From Millionella massiliensis (GTDB lineage: Bacteria; Bacteroidota; Bacteroidia; Bacteroidales; Rikenellaceae): a DNA stretch of 64,000 nt. Position 1 is the first letter of the stretch; each line of letters opens with the position of its first letter. The notes under the pieces are model-generated. The model saw only the letters and a program-made list of their open reading frames with translations. It ran no database searches and was not told the origin of the DNA. This document shows, in pieces, positions 1 to 9,321 of this stretch. A program made the translations under genes and the position numbers. The stretch is taken from NCBI RefSeq assembly GCF_900104655.1, contig NZ_FNWD01000002.1:248001-312000 (forward strand), given 5' to 3'.

Positions 1-226
1 ATGGGGCTGTGGTTGTTGTGAACCCAATGGTGTAGGGCGAGGGAGTGTTGTCCTTCCAGGCATACGATGGGTAGATGTAGCAGGCCAGGGTTTTGCTCTC
101 GCCACCGGGAATCTCGATGGATACTCCGGGATACTCTTGGGTAGCGTAGGTCGTTTCGTCCGGTATGTCGAGGGTCGCTTCACGGAACAGGTAGAGTTGG
201 TCGCCGAAAAACTGGCCGAACGTCAT
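1..226 (-). CDS. Downstream half of a split fimbrillin-like lipoprotein (partial)
   Basis: This open frame enters from the left edge and reads on the minus strand with no stop over 75 codons, starting at an ATG (226-224). It begins MTFGQFFGDQLYLF and looks like the direct continuation of the lipoprotein encoded just upstream at 226-867, but one frame away. The ATG shares its A with the TGA of the upstream frame (TGATG). Two readings fit: a one-base deletion in one gene (real frameshift or sequencing error), or two ORFs joined by termination-reinitiation. No lipobox or signal peptide of its own is present, which favours a broken single gene. The C-terminus lies outside the window. Its role would be in surface fimbriae, by similarity of context only. 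Confidence 0.7.
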   Translation of the reverse strand, partial: MTFGQFFGDQLYLFREATLDIPDETTYATQEYPGVSIEIPGGESKTLACYIYPSYAWKDNTPSPYTIGFTTTTAP

Positions 227-867
227 CAGGTGATGGTGATCGGGTTGCTTAGGGCATTGTTCATGATGATGTTGAGTTTGGCCACGGCGCGTTCCAGATT
301 GACCTCGATCGTCTGCGGCGTGGGGCCGGGTTGGGCGATTTCGGCTTCGCGGTCGATCCAACTCATCGGCAGACCGTATTGCGCTATTTCGGACTCGGTG
401 AAACGCTTGGGAAAATGCGTGCGCTGCTCGTCTATAATCCGTAACTTTTTCTTGTTCCCGATATCGACAAGGTCCTTCTCAAAGTCTTCGAAGTTGTCGT
501 AATTTTTACCGAGTGCGGCTTCGTTGGCAATGGCGCAGATCATCACCTTACCGACCGGAACACCTTCGATGGTGAGATACCCACCGGTTATATCCTGATT
601 ATCGAATTTTTGGTTGATGATTTGTTTGTAATCTTGCGACAAGATCAGGATGCGCAGGGTGTTGATCTTGGTCTCGGCCTGTTGGTACTCTTCATCTGTG
701 GTACGGGTGACGCTCGATTCGGCCATCGGTACGTGCAGGGTGATGGTGGCGGTGCGTCCGTCGTTTTCCCATGTTTGCGTCTCTTTGTCGCAACTGGTCA
801 GCAGGCCGCTAACCAGTATGAGGGTGGCTAACAGGCGAGATTGGAGGGATTCGAATAGATGTTTCAT
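226..867 (-). pseudogene. Upstream half of a split fimbrillin-like lipoprotein
   Basis: 213 residues starting at MKHLFES; a second ATG lies two codons upstream at 873. It has a lipoprotein signal peptide with lipobox-like GLLTSC, so it is predicted to be exported and lipid-anchored. The body (TATITLHVPM, then EVNLERAVAKLNIIMNNA) resembles the N-terminal domain of Bacteroidales Mfa/Fim-type fimbrial proteins, which end this domain with an R-x-VAK-L motif. The frame stops at TGA (228-226), where an overlapping ATG opens the frame that carries the rest of the protein. It is the last gene of a five-gene minus-strand fimbrial cluster. I call it pseudogene because the protein is interrupted mid-domain; it may be intact if coupling or an error explains the shift. 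Confidence 0.65.
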
Positions 868-906
868 ACACATGGTGTTGTCGTCATTTGGGTTCTTTCG
901 GCCATT

Positions 907-1872
907 TTACTGCCACGATACGGAGGTGTTTTCTTCGTCCCAGTCGAGAATTTGTACGTTGATGCTGAGCTGGGCGGCCGAGATGCTCAGGGTGTAGGCG
1001 TAATGCTCGCCGGCTTCCCACTGCTGTGTGGCGAGGTCGGAAAGTTTTACGGTGGCGGTGCGGTCTGTCGTTTCGTAGTCGTAGCGATAGCTGATCGTAA
1101 TTTCAGCCGTCGACAGGTCGGTGTGCGGAGGTACCATCACGTCGCCCAGCATATCGACGGGAGTGGAGGTCGTGACCGGAATATCGGTTGCGGCAAAATA
1201 ATTGTCGTCGGCGCTGCTCAAAACGGGGTTGCTCCAGGTTGAGCCTGTGCCGGCGGTGTGGGCAAAGTCTGCTTTGCAGGCTACGCCATTCAGTTTGAAG
1301 GAGGTGACGGTCAGATCGCGTCCCGCGGCTTTGACTTGAAACTGGAGTTTGGCCAGTTGGTGCTCGAAGCGGAACGATACGGGACCCGGATCCTGATTTG
1401 CCTGGGGCGTGATGCCGCTTTGAGAGGCGATCATCAGGTCGTGGCTCTGAGTCGCATCGAAGTCGTCTATCGACAGGTCGCCGGTTTGTGAACATATCAC
1501 GGTAGTTGCATTTCCCAAGTCCTCCGTTGCGGGGAAGAGGGCCTGGAAATTGTAAGTGTAACCGACGTACCAGTATTTGACACCTTCATAGCCCCATGCC
1601 GTGGCCGCAGTGGACCAGCTGACGTTTTCGTGATCGAATACCTGGCCGGCAACCGAACCGTCTTTGCTGTACCAGCCCCATACCGAGAAGGCGTTACCGT
1701 CGCTTTGTAGTTCTCCCACGTTGTTTATGGCAGAGCGGGTCAGGGCGGGGGAGCTGAAACGAATCGGTTGCGTGGCTGGTTCGTTCGTCTTGCTCTTTGT
1801 ACAGGACGAGGCCAGTAGTAGGGTCACGATTGGTAGAACCACGCTTTTGATTCTGTGATTTCTTTTGTTCAT
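907..1872 (-). CDS. Fimbrillin-family lipoprotein A
   Basis: 321 residues from MNKRNHRIK. Signal peptide with a LLLASSC lipobox, then a fimbrillin-like beta-rich body (FSSPALTRSAIN; VSFRFEHQLAKLQFQV; a C-terminal QILDWDEEN strand). The SFRFEHQLAKL and ILDW motifs are typical of the Bacteroidales fimbrillin family (Mfa1/FimA superfamily), whose members are exported as lipoproteins and polymerise or decorate surface fimbriae. The upstream ATG at 1926 would give an N-terminal extension before the signal peptide, so 1872 is preferred. It lies 39 bases upstream of the split gene and 472 bases downstream of fimbrillin B. Whether it is a shaft, tip or anchor subunit cannot be told from sequence. Confidence 0.8.
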   Translation of the reverse strand: MNKRNHRIKSVVLPIVTLLLASSCTKSKTNEPATQPIRFSSPALTRSAINNVGELQSDGNAFSVWGWYSKDGSVAGQVFDHENVSWSTAATAWGYEGVKYWYVGYTYNFQALFPATEDLGNATTVICSQTGDLSIDDFDATQSHDLMIASQSGITPQANQDPGPVSFRFEHQLAKLQFQVKAAGRDLTVTSFKLNGVACKADFAHTAGTGSTWSNPVLSSADDNYFAATDIPVTTSTPVDMLGDVMVPPHTDLSTAEITISYRYDYETTDRTATVKLSDLATQQWEAGEHYAYTLSISAAQLSINVQILDWDEENTSVSWQ

Positions 1873-2344
1873 ACCTTGTACCGATGTTTTTTGCGTTTCG
1901 TAATGGTTTCTCTGTGCATGTTGCACGAAAAAGAGACGAACTGTGGCCAGTAGATCCCGGATGACATTTGTTTCGAGATGCAGGGAGGCTGTCTCTGTCT
2001 GTGGAAAGTTGGTCGGTCAGTGACTCTAACTTTCGTATTGGCGACCGGGAGGGGAACATTCAACCCCGCCCGGCCTAAGTGTCGGGATAGCTCCACACTG
2101 GGCGCAATGGTGCTTTCTGGTATTTTCGGAGCTGTCCGGTTTTGCGTCTGGGGTGGTTGTCTGTTGTCTGAAATCTCGTGTTTTGTTACAGAGGCTGGCT
2201 TCAGCATTTGGAGGATCCGGATCTTTGTATTCCGATTGTTTCCCTTTATACCAGTACCTAAGTACAGTGCGAGAGAATCTTCGTGACAGACGTATCCACT
2301 TCGACTTTAGCCTGTGGGTATAAGGCTTCGAAATGGAGAACTTA
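1873..2344. other. Intergenic region inside the fimbrial cluster, no gene seen
   Basis: These 472 bases separate two fimbrillin genes. Open frames exist on both strands (112 codons on minus, 102 on plus), but they lack a signal peptide, a recognisable domain or a coding-like composition, and they overlap each other. No terminator-grade hairpin with a T tract was recognised. The length leaves room for a second promoter for fimbrillin A, but no clear TAnnTTTG box was found. Confidence 0.5.
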
Positions 2345-3382
2345 TTACAGTTCTATATCGCTGCTACCAGCCGATGATCCCCAGTCGGAAACGGAGGCGG
2401 CGAATTCGATGGGATAAGCGCTTGAGATGTTGGCTTGCTTCAGCTTGACAGTGTAGGTGTAGATGTTATTCACGGCCCATTGTGCGGTGGGAATGGTGGT
2501 GCTTAAGGTATGGGGATCGCCAATATTTACCCATTCTTCCCCTGTTGACAGCGGAGCCTGTTCCTGTAATTGAACAGTGAAACTCAGGGTGAAGCCTCCT
2601 TGAGGGCTTTGGGGGATAACGTAGAAAGTCTGTCCTACATCTTCTGTTGCAGAGCCAACGATGGATTCATCGGTAACCGTATAAGTTTGGTCAGACGTAA
2701 AGGTGACGTTCGAAGCATCAGCGGCTGTAGTCCAACTGAAAGCGCCGGTAGTGTTGGCATACGTCGCTTTGCCCAGAATCCCTTGTCCTGCCATAGTACT
2801 GGCTCCGCTGACTTGGAGGTCGTTGATAACAAGTCGGGTATTATTCCCGAAGTCTGCGTTTTTTTGGAAGACAAAACGCAACTTGGAAAGAATGTGCCCT
2901 AATGCAAAAGATACTGTCGGCTGGGTCGAAATGTTTTCAGCAGTAATCTCAATTGGGCCTTGTTCTGCATATACCAGGTCATACTGATTCGCGTTGTCAA
3001 CGGTTGCCAGCAGTTCCATGTGGCCGCTGCCATAATCGAAATCGACTGAAAGGTTATTGTCATTGGCACCGGGATAGATGGCTGCGAATTTATAGGTGCT
3101 TCCTTCTACCCAATATTTGATGTTATCGTATTGCCAATCGGTACCTTTGTACACTCTTTCTCCGTTGAATAGGTTTTGACTTTTGTCAGAACCACCATAT
3201 ACGTAAAATTCCGATAGGCTAGTGTTGGTAGTACCTTCGTCGCCCGTTAGTGTTTTTGTGGAGTTGTTTACGATGGGTTCGAAACCGATAGCTTTACTGC
3301 TGCTTTGGTTCGTTACTTCGCTTTTTGTACAGCCTACCAGGGCCGCTGCTGCCATGCCAAGCAGAAAAAGATTTGTTTTCAT
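2345..3382 (-). CDS. Fimbrillin-family lipoprotein B
   Basis: 345 residues from MKTNLFLLG; the signal peptide ends in a LVGCTKS lipobox. The body carries the family hallmarks: an early GFEPIV strand, a W-rich segment (YKGTDWQYDNIKYWVEGSTY), the VSFALGHILSKLRFVF helix-strand motif, and a C-terminal SVSDWGSS strand. These mark it as a Bacteroidales fimbrillin, an exported subunit whose lipidated N-terminus is removed when fimbriae polymerise in known members. It sits 54 bases downstream of the DUF5119-like gene in the same operon. The ATG at 3409 is possible but would bury the signal peptide. Confidence 0.82.
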   Translation of the reverse strand: MKTNLFLLGMAAAALVGCTKSEVTNQSSSKAIGFEPIVNNSTKTLTGDEGTTNTSLSEFYVYGGSDKSQNLFNGERVYKGTDWQYDNIKYWVEGSTYKFAAIYPGANDNNLSVDFDYGSGHMELLATVDNANQYDLVYAEQGPIEITAENISTQPTVSFALGHILSKLRFVFQKNADFGNNTRLVINDLQVSGASTMAGQGILGKATYANTTGAFSWTTAADASNVTFTSDQTYTVTDESIVGSATEDVGQTFYVIPQSPQGGFTLSFTVQLQEQAPLSTGEEWVNIGDPHTLSTTIPTAQWAVNNIYTYTVKLKQANISSAYPIEFAASVSDWGSSAGSSDIEL

Positions 3383-3436
3383 AATATAATGTATTGAAAA
3401 ATGAGACATTAGACTAAGATCTTTATTTTGGGGCGA

Positions 3437-4498
3437 CTACATCGGGATTTCTATTTCGTGCCTTTCTCCCCAGTCGTCTACTGTTACGTCAAAACCCGAT
3501 CCGCCGCTTTCACCCTCTTCGTCTGTTATTTCCAGTCCGCTGACGACGATGACGCCTCCGCGCGGTTGGTTTTCGATTTGGTCGGTGATGTCCCGTTCGA
3601 AGGTTTTGTATTCGCCGTTGTGCAGGCGCACTTCGAGTTGCAGGCTGTAGTTGCGGGTGGCGCGTGTGCTGCTCGCGGATGGATTGGTCTCGCCGGGATG
3701 AAAGTCAGGGATGCCGAACGAATTGACTTGTGCCGATGAACCCCAGTCACATACCGTGGCATCGAAAAATACGGTGGCTGCCTCGGTACCTGTCTTGCCG
3801 TTGTGCAGATAGACGCTCTCGGCCATGCCGGCCAGCGCTCCGCGAGCCAACGCTACGTATTGGGCGCCGTGGCTGAATTCAAACCGGATGGCATAGGTGT
3901 ATACCAGCGGGTGAAGCTCGACGGGCAGAACGTCCGCTTCGTAGGTGGGTTTGGCTACGTAGCTCTCCACATAGCTGCTGTACAGAACGTCGGGTTGCGA
4001 AACGGTACGCTCTCCGGCGTGCATCTCCTCGAATCCGACCCGGGTGCGGGTACGGGTGGTTACGCTCACCGTACCTGTCGCGGGATCGTCGTTGAATACG
4101 ATGTACTCGGTGTCGTTGTTGTAGAATTGTATGGTGTGTTCTCCCTCGACCATTGCAAGACGTCCACCTTCGGCGGGCAGGTTGCGTTCGTCGCGCGTTC
4201 CGTTTGGCGTGTAGAGTACTGCACGTATGCCGTCGGGTACTTCAGGGCGCAGATCATTGTATGCCATCCATTCGTCCCATCCCTGATCGCTCCAGGACTC
4301 TTCCCATCCGGTTCCGTGGTCACGTTCCCATTCTTGTTCCCAAGTGGCGGTGACATCCACTTTTACGGATGCTCCGTGTGAATCGTGGTCGTAACACAAA
4401 TCCTTGCGGCAGGAGGTCAGGCCGACCAACAAGGCTGCGGCGCATACGGCGCCTACGTGTGTGGACATGTTTTTCATAGTGATAAATCCTGTCTTCAT
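3437..4498 (-). CDS. DUF5119-like fimbrial-operon lipoprotein
   Basis: 353 residues from MKTGFITMK. The N-terminus has a hydrophobic stretch and a LVGLTSC lipobox. The mature part includes a short Trp/Glu-rich region (EQEWERDHGTGWEESW), then a beta-rich domain ending in VTVDDWGERHEIEI, like the final strand of its fimbrillin neighbours. The layout (lipobox, CYDHDSHG just after it, and an EIPDGIRAVLYTPNG-like strand) fits the DUF5119 family, which usually follows a DUF3575 gene in Bacteroidales fimbrial loci. Its ATG overlaps the TGA of the DUF3575 gene (TCAT at 4495-4498), so the two are probably translationally coupled. Biochemical function is unknown. Confidence 0.75.
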   Translation of the reverse strand: MKTGFITMKNMSTHVGAVCAAALLVGLTSCRKDLCYDHDSHGASVKVDVTATWEQEWERDHGTGWEESWSDQGWDEWMAYNDLRPEVPDGIRAVLYTPNGTRDERNLPAEGGRLAMVEGEHTIQFYNNDTEYIVFNDDPATGTVSVTTRTRTRVGFEEMHAGERTVSQPDVLYSSYVESYVAKPTYEADVLPVELHPLVYTYAIRFEFSHGAQYVALARGALAGMAESVYLHNGKTGTEAATVFFDATVCDWGSSAQVNSFGIPDFHPGETNPSASSTRATRNYSLQLEVRLHNGEYKTFERDITDQIENQPRGGVIVVSGLEITDEEGESGGSGFDVTVDDWGERHEIEIPM

Positions 4499-5814
4499 TT
4501 CCCGCCTCCTTTCGTCTTGTCGGTGTTCCACAGACGCCATGCCAGTGCCAGTTTCAACTTCAGCGGACCGAAGTAGTTCAGACGACTGGTCTTCTGATAG
4601 ACGTAGTGCGTGTCACCCATATAGGATACGGGTTGATATTCCTCATATTTACTGTGCATGTATCCGATTCCAATACCGGCCTCCAGCGAAAGCCGACGTC
4701 CGATGGGGAACATGTAGCCGTAGCTGAGGCCGACCATCTCGGCTTCACCCTGATAGCCGCGTTTCCCGTTTTCGAGGTCGTACCACGTGTAACCGCCGAA
4801 CAGGCCGAGATAGTGGCCGTGCCAGGTATTTTCTTTCTGGCCGAACCACCAGCGTACTTCAGGGCTGATGGTAGCCACCTGATAGTACTTGTGTTTGCGA
4901 TCGTTGTGCCACCAGGCCATGTCGCCCTCGAGGTTCACCGTCCAACGGTCGTGGAAACGATACTCTATTTCCAGTGACGGCATCAAAATTGCATCGTATA
5001 GCAGGTTAGTCTTCAGGGCCAGCCGGTGAGATGCTGCCAGCTTGGATGTTTCATCTGTGATATTCCCTTGAGCCTGCTGTTGATTGGCGGGTGATTCCTT
5101 TTGTGACGTTCCTGGGGTTGTGTCTTTTCCTGTGACTCCTTGGGCTTGAGACGTTTCTTTATCATTGTTGGACAGGGCAATCGTGCCTTCCGGACTGGAT
5201 GTTCCGTCAGTGATATTCGGGGTGTTGTCCCCGGAAGTCTGATAATTAATCACAGAGAGACTGGTCCGCAATTCCGGGAAAAAATGCTCTTGCATGTATT
5301 TGTACGGATTGCCGCCGTGCAGATCCATCAGTTGTTTTTTACGACCGTCAATGATGCGGCCGGCGTCATCGAATACCCATACAGGAGTATTGTCAAGGAT
5401 ATTCAGTACTTCTTCCTTGTAGCGCATGTCGGATGCTGCGACTTTGTCGCGGAGTAGTTCCCATGCGATACCTTCGCCCTGGGTGCTGATAATGCTGCAT
5501 GGGATTCCGGCATTGCGTACTACATAGGCTTTGAGTGAATCGGCACGTCGTTCCGATAGCCGTTCGTTGTAGAGACTGACACCATCGGGCGATGCCCATG
5601 AGCGTATCACTACATTGTTGAGGTGTCCTGAGGCGTGTTGTTTGCGTAGAGCTTCTATGAACCGGCTTAGTTCGGCGCTGTTGTTCCGGTAGTTGACATC
5701 CACTTCGCGGTGTCCTCGCCGGTAAAAAATCCGAGCAGAATCCAATGTGTTCTGCGACCATGACTCTGTGCTGGCGAGAACCGCTAGGAGGCCTATCAGT
5801 AAAGTCTTCTTCAT
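4495..5814 (-). CDS. OmpA-like/DUF3575 outer-membrane protein of the fimbrial operon
   Basis: 439 residues, first gene of the minus-strand fimbrial cluster. Signal peptide (ends ESWSQ); then an OmpA-like part at about residues 25-130 with IRSWASPDG and NERLSERRADSLKAYV, similar to the peptidoglycan-binding OmpA fold. Next is a Ser/Thr/Gln-rich linker (about 195-255), then a DUF3575-type beta-barrel (LALKTNLLYDAILMPSLEIEY ... LKLALAW). Proteins of this design are the outer-membrane components of Bacteroidales fimbrial operons. The first residues and barrel are complete. The promoter should lie in the AT-rich gap upstream (5815-6800), but no convincing box was found. Confidence 0.82.
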   Translation of the reverse strand: MKKTLLIGLLAVLASTESWSQNTLDSARIFYRRGHREVDVNYRNNSAELSRFIEALRKQHASGHLNNVVIRSWASPDGVSLYNERLSERRADSLKAYVVRNAGIPCSIISTQGEGIAWELLRDKVAASDMRYKEEVLNILDNTPVWVFDDAGRIIDGRKKQLMDLHGGNPYKYMQEHFFPELRTSLSVINYQTSGDNTPNITDGTSSPEGTIALSNNDKETSQAQGVTGKDTTPGTSQKESPANQQQAQGNITDETSKLAASHRLALKTNLLYDAILMPSLEIEYRFHDRWTVNLEGDMAWWHNDRKHKYYQVATISPEVRWWFGQKENTWHGHYLGLFGGYTWYDLENGKRGYQGEAEMVGLSYGYMFPIGRRLSLEAGIGIGYMHSKYEEYQPVSYMGDTHYVYQKTSRLNYFGPLKLKLALAWRLWNTDKTKGGGK

Positions 5815-6828
5815 GCGATATTCGTTTAAAGATTGATCTGACTTTATTTACGTGAGATCGTGGATAAATTGTAGTCTCTGTGTTGTATGATGCTACTTTT
5901 AGATAAAAGTGGGGTTCTTTCTTGCTTTAGAATAGTTGGCGAATCATTGGGGAATATTTGATGTTAAAAATGGAATGGGGTTGGATAGTTGGGGAGGAAT
6001 TACGTTTGTTTGTGGTGTTCCGAGAATGGCATAACGCCTGGTGGATGATGTTGTGTTGCTGATAATTTTTTAAAGATCAATTTGTTAGTATGGTTTTATG
6101 GTGGGTTTTATTTATCGAGTCAGATTATAAGTTGTTGGTGCGCACGAGCCTCTCTCCTCTTGTCTGGTATGTTTGTGGAGGGACGCTTGGGTGTCTATAG
6201 AGTGTGTGACTTGCGATTTTTAAGCGTATTTTAAATGCAAAAATATATATTATTTTTATTGTGCAATAATAATTGGGTCTGTGTCTGTGATAAATTATTT
6301 TTTACGAATTAAAATAGTTATTGTTTTTATCTTTGAAATTATAATATTGCGTTTGATTTTAATGATAGTGTTTTCTGTTGTTATGGTCTTAGGATGTTTG
6401 TGAAAATAGGAGGGTGGGGACGTGTGGTTTTATTCGTGTTGTGTGATTGACCCTTTTTTTTGGGGGGGGGAGGGCTGTTTTGTAATGTTGAAAAACATAT
6501 CCTGGCGGTTTGTATTGGGGTATGGTGGAACGCAGTAGAGGTGTAGCTGTGGGGGAGTGAATTGGTGGATTGTGTTAGTGAGGGATGAAGTTGTGGTGTA
6601 TAATTGTAAATGGGGTTATTGTCTTTTAAAGGACTTTGAAAAACAAGGAACAAGTAAGTGTTGTTGAGTTTATGTTAAACTGAATTGTAATCCTTGTTTG
6701 GTTGTTGTGAAACTGATTTTTTTCGTCCTTGCTGTAGATTCTTTGTTTTATGCGTTTTGCTTTACGAGAAATATAAGTAACTTTACCCACGGTGGACGCG
6801 TTGTACGCCGTTAAATATTCGTGTGATT
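5815..6828. other. AT-rich intergenic region between fimbrial and T6SS operons
   Basis: About 1 kb with no convincing gene; a 90-codon minus frame at 6381-6653 is low-complexity and has no recognisable features. The region separates divergent operons, so it must hold both promoters. It carries a striking homopolymer pair, T8 (6454-6461) followed by G9 (6462-6470), a slippage-prone tract about 360 bases before clpV. A candidate clpV promoter is listed separately. Base composition is clearly more AT-rich than the flanking genes. Confidence 0.6.
6756..6785 (+). promoter_or_regulatory. Candidate promoter of T6SS operon 1
   Basis: TTTG at 6756-6759 and TAACTTTA at 6778-6785 resemble the Bacteroidetes -33/-7 boxes (TTTG, TAnnTTTG) with an 18-base spacer and a final G-to-A change. 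Transcription would start near 6792, giving a leader of about 37 bases before the clpV ATG. Confidence 0.35.
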
Positions 6829-9270
6829 ATGAGTACCATAAAAGATGTGGCGAATTCCTTTGCCGAAGAATATTGTAGCGACGCGATTTATCCTTCCCAT
6901 CTGTTCAAAGCCATACTGCATAAAAGTGTGGGATTGGTTCATTTTCTGGAAACCGATCTGGATAAGGATTATTACTATCTTCAGGAGTGGGCCGACGTGC
7001 AAATGCAGCTTTCTCCACGGGCTGCGCGACCATTAAAGAATCTGGACTATTCGGACGAGGCGAAAGCCGTAATCGAAGAGGCTGAGTCGTATCAGGCCAA
7101 ATTCGGAATGGCCGAGTGCGAGCCGGTGTGTATCCTGGCGTCACTCGTCACTCCGGGTGTGGGGTTCACTTTCGATCAGCTGAAAACGCTGCCTGTTACT
7201 CCGGCCGAGATCGAAGAGAAACTGGCGCTCTCGGGAGGTGCTACTGCGGCTGCCGATACCGGTCGGCCGGCAGGTGCATCGGCGGGAGCGAAAGGAACGG
7301 TCGGGAAATATTGTGTGGACAAAGTCGAAGAAGCGCGCAGCGGAAAACTGCCTCCGGTGGTCGGTTTTGAAAACGAGATATCCGTTATTTTTGAGATACT
7401 GGGTCGCAAGACCAAATCCAACCTGCTGATAACCGGCGAATCGGGTGTGGGGAAAACCTCCCTGATCCATGCTTTTGTCAAAGAGCTTTGTGACGGGCAT
7501 ACCCCTTCGTTTCTGGAGCATGCCGCAGCGTATGAACTCGATTTGGCCAGTCTGGGAGCCGATGCCTACAAAGGCGAGGTGGAAGACCGCCTCAAAAACG
7601 TACTGCGGGAGATCCGCGAACAACCCAATGCGATTCTGATTATTGAGTCGATCGACAAACTGTTCGATAAACAGGGCAGTCTGTATGGAGCCTCATCCGT
7701 GCTGAAGCAGGAGTTGAACTGGGGCAATCTGTCGTTGCTCTGCACGGCCTCGATCGACGGTTATACCAAGAACATCGAGACCGACAAGGAGTTTGTGAAC
7801 AAACTCGAGAAAATTACCCTCGAGGAGCCCAATGCCGATCTGTGCCTGCGTATCCTGAAAGGCGCAATCGGACCCTATGTCGAATACCATCAGCTCACGG
7901 TGGACGAACCGGTGATGGTGGACGCCATTCGGTTGTCCAAACGCTATCTGCGGGAAAAATCGCTGCCCGATTCCGCATTCGACCTGATCGACCGCACCAT
8001 GGCGCTGGTCAAGACCATGAACGACATGTCGGCCGGGGATGTCGCCCGGTTGCAGGGTGAACTGACCCGGATTGCCGGGCGGCTCGACACGGAAGAGCAG
8101 AGCCGGGTGATGACCGATCTGGAGTGGCTCTATTATACGCTGGTTCATCAGATCAGTTGTATCCTGATGGCACAGTTGGAAGACGAAGCCGATTTTGCGA
8201 AGATGGCAACCCCGCAGGAGCGGATCGACTACTTGCAAAAGATGCTCGATCGGCTGGCTGAGTTGAGCGCCGGGAAACGCACGGCGCTGGAGAGTTCCGA
8301 TCTCTTCGCCGTGGTGGCCAAGCAGACCGGCATTCCGTTGGGCAAAGTGCAGTCTCGGGAACGCGACCGGCTCATCAACGCCGAATCCATGTTGAAGCGA
8401 CGGGTCGTGGGGCAGGACCATGCCGTCAAGATCGTACTCGACGCCGTCTTCGAATCACGCTCCGGATTGAACAAAAAGGGACAACCGATGGGGTCGTTCT
8501 TCTTCCTGGGGCCGACCGGTACCGGCAAAACCGAGTTGTCGAAAGCGCTGGCCGCCTTCCTGTTTGAAGACGAATCCTCGCTGATCCGATTCGATATGTC
8601 CGAATTCAAGGAGGAACACTCCGTGGCACTGCTGTACGGAGCGCCTCCGGGATACGTGGGTTACGAAGAAGGGGGGCTGCTGGTCAACAAAATCCGTCAG
8701 AAACCCTACTCCGTGGTGCTGTTCGACGAGATCGAAAAGGCCCACAAGTCGGTGTTCGACCTCTTCCTGCAAATCCTCGACGAAGGCAAGCTGCACGACC
8801 GGCTGGGACGGGTGGGGGACTTCTCGAATGCCCTGATTCTGTTCACCTCCAACATCGGCAGCCAGTTCGTCGTCGATTCGTTCAACCAGGGGAGCGTTCC
8901 GCGGAACAGTGACCTGATGGACATCATGCAGAACTACTTCCGGCCCGAATTCCTGGGACGTCTGACCGAGATCGTCCCCTTCTCGCCGATCACGGAAGAT
9001 ACGGTGACCCGCATTTTCGACATCCACCTCAAAGGGCTGCTCAAACTGTTGGAAGAACAGGATATTCAACTCAGCATCAGTCCCGAGGTCAAACGCGAAA
9101 TCGCCATGATGGGATTCAATCCGCAGTATGGGGCCCGTCCGCTGATCGGAACCATCCGCAAGCAGTTGCGCCACCCCCTTTCAAAATTGATCATCTCCGG
9201 GAAGATCAAATCGGGCGATACGGTCGAAGTGCGGATGAAGGACGGCGAACCGGAATTCGTGACGCTGTAA
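6829..9270 (+). CDS. tssH: T6SS sheath-recycling ATPase ClpV/TssH
   Basis: 813 residues from the ATG at 6829 (an in-frame GTG lies two codons upstream). An N-terminal Clp-N-like helical domain (about 1-150) is followed by two AAA+ modules: Walker A GESGVGKTS (about residue 204) and GPTGTGKTE (about 562), with ClpB-type motifs in module 2 (FDMSEFKEEHS, GAPPGYVGYEEGG, LFDEIEKAH) and a C-terminal small domain (FNPQYGARPLIGTI). ClpV unfolds contracted TssB/TssC sheath so that its subunits can be reused. The neighbouring tssB-tssC genes confirm the role over housekeeping ClpB. Module 1 lacks a typical long ClpB middle coiled coil. It is the first gene of T6SS operon 1. Confidence 0.93.
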   Translation: MSTIKDVANSFAEEYCSDAIYPSHLFKAILHKSVGLVHFLETDLDKDYYYLQEWADVQMQLSPRAARPLKNLDYSDEAKAVIEEAESYQAKFGMAECEPVCILASLVTPGVGFTFDQLKTLPVTPAEIEEKLALSGGATAAADTGRPAGASAGAKGTVGKYCVDKVEEARSGKLPPVVGFENEISVIFEILGRKTKSNLLITGESGVGKTSLIHAFVKELCDGHTPSFLEHAAAYELDLASLGADAYKGEVEDRLKNVLREIREQPNAILIIESIDKLFDKQGSLYGASSVLKQELNWGNLSLLCTASIDGYTKNIETDKEFVNKLEKITLEEPNADLCLRILKGAIGPYVEYHQLTVDEPVMVDAIRLSKRYLREKSLPDSAFDLIDRTMALVKTMNDMSAGDVARLQGELTRIAGRLDTEEQSRVMTDLEWLYYTLVHQISCILMAQLEDEADFAKMATPQERIDYLQKMLDRLAELSAGKRTALESSDLFAVVAKQTGIPLGKVQSRERDRLINAESMLKRRVVGQDHAVKIVLDAVFESRSGLNKKGQPMGSFFFLGPTGTGKTELSKALAAFLFEDESSLIRFDMSEFKEEHSVALLYGAPPGYVGYEEGGLLVNKIRQKPYSVVLFDEIEKAHKSVFDLFLQILDEGKLHDRLGRVGDFSNALILFTSNIGSQFVVDSFNQGSVPRNSDLMDIMQNYFRPEFLGRLTEIVPFSPITEDTVTRIFDIHLKGLLKLLEEQDIQLSISPEVKREIAMMGFNPQYGARPLIGTIRKQLRHPLSKLIISGKIKSGDTVEVRMKDGEPEFVTL

Positions 9271-9321
9271 AACCGGGCAATAGTTGTGAATAAGAAATAA
9301 TCATCATAAAGACAGAAAATT

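Noticed and set aside
1869-2207. 112-codon minus-strand frame between the fimbrillin genes
   Set aside because: Composition is not coding-like, it lacks a signal peptide, and it runs into the start of the next gene.
6381-6653. 90-codon minus-strand frame in the AT-rich gap
   Set aside because: Low complexity (Pro/Thr/Asn/Ser), spans the T8G9 tract, no support.
6829-9270. Housekeeping ClpB instead of ClpV
   Set aside because: Gene order before tssB/tssC and the lack of a long middle coiled coil favour ClpV.
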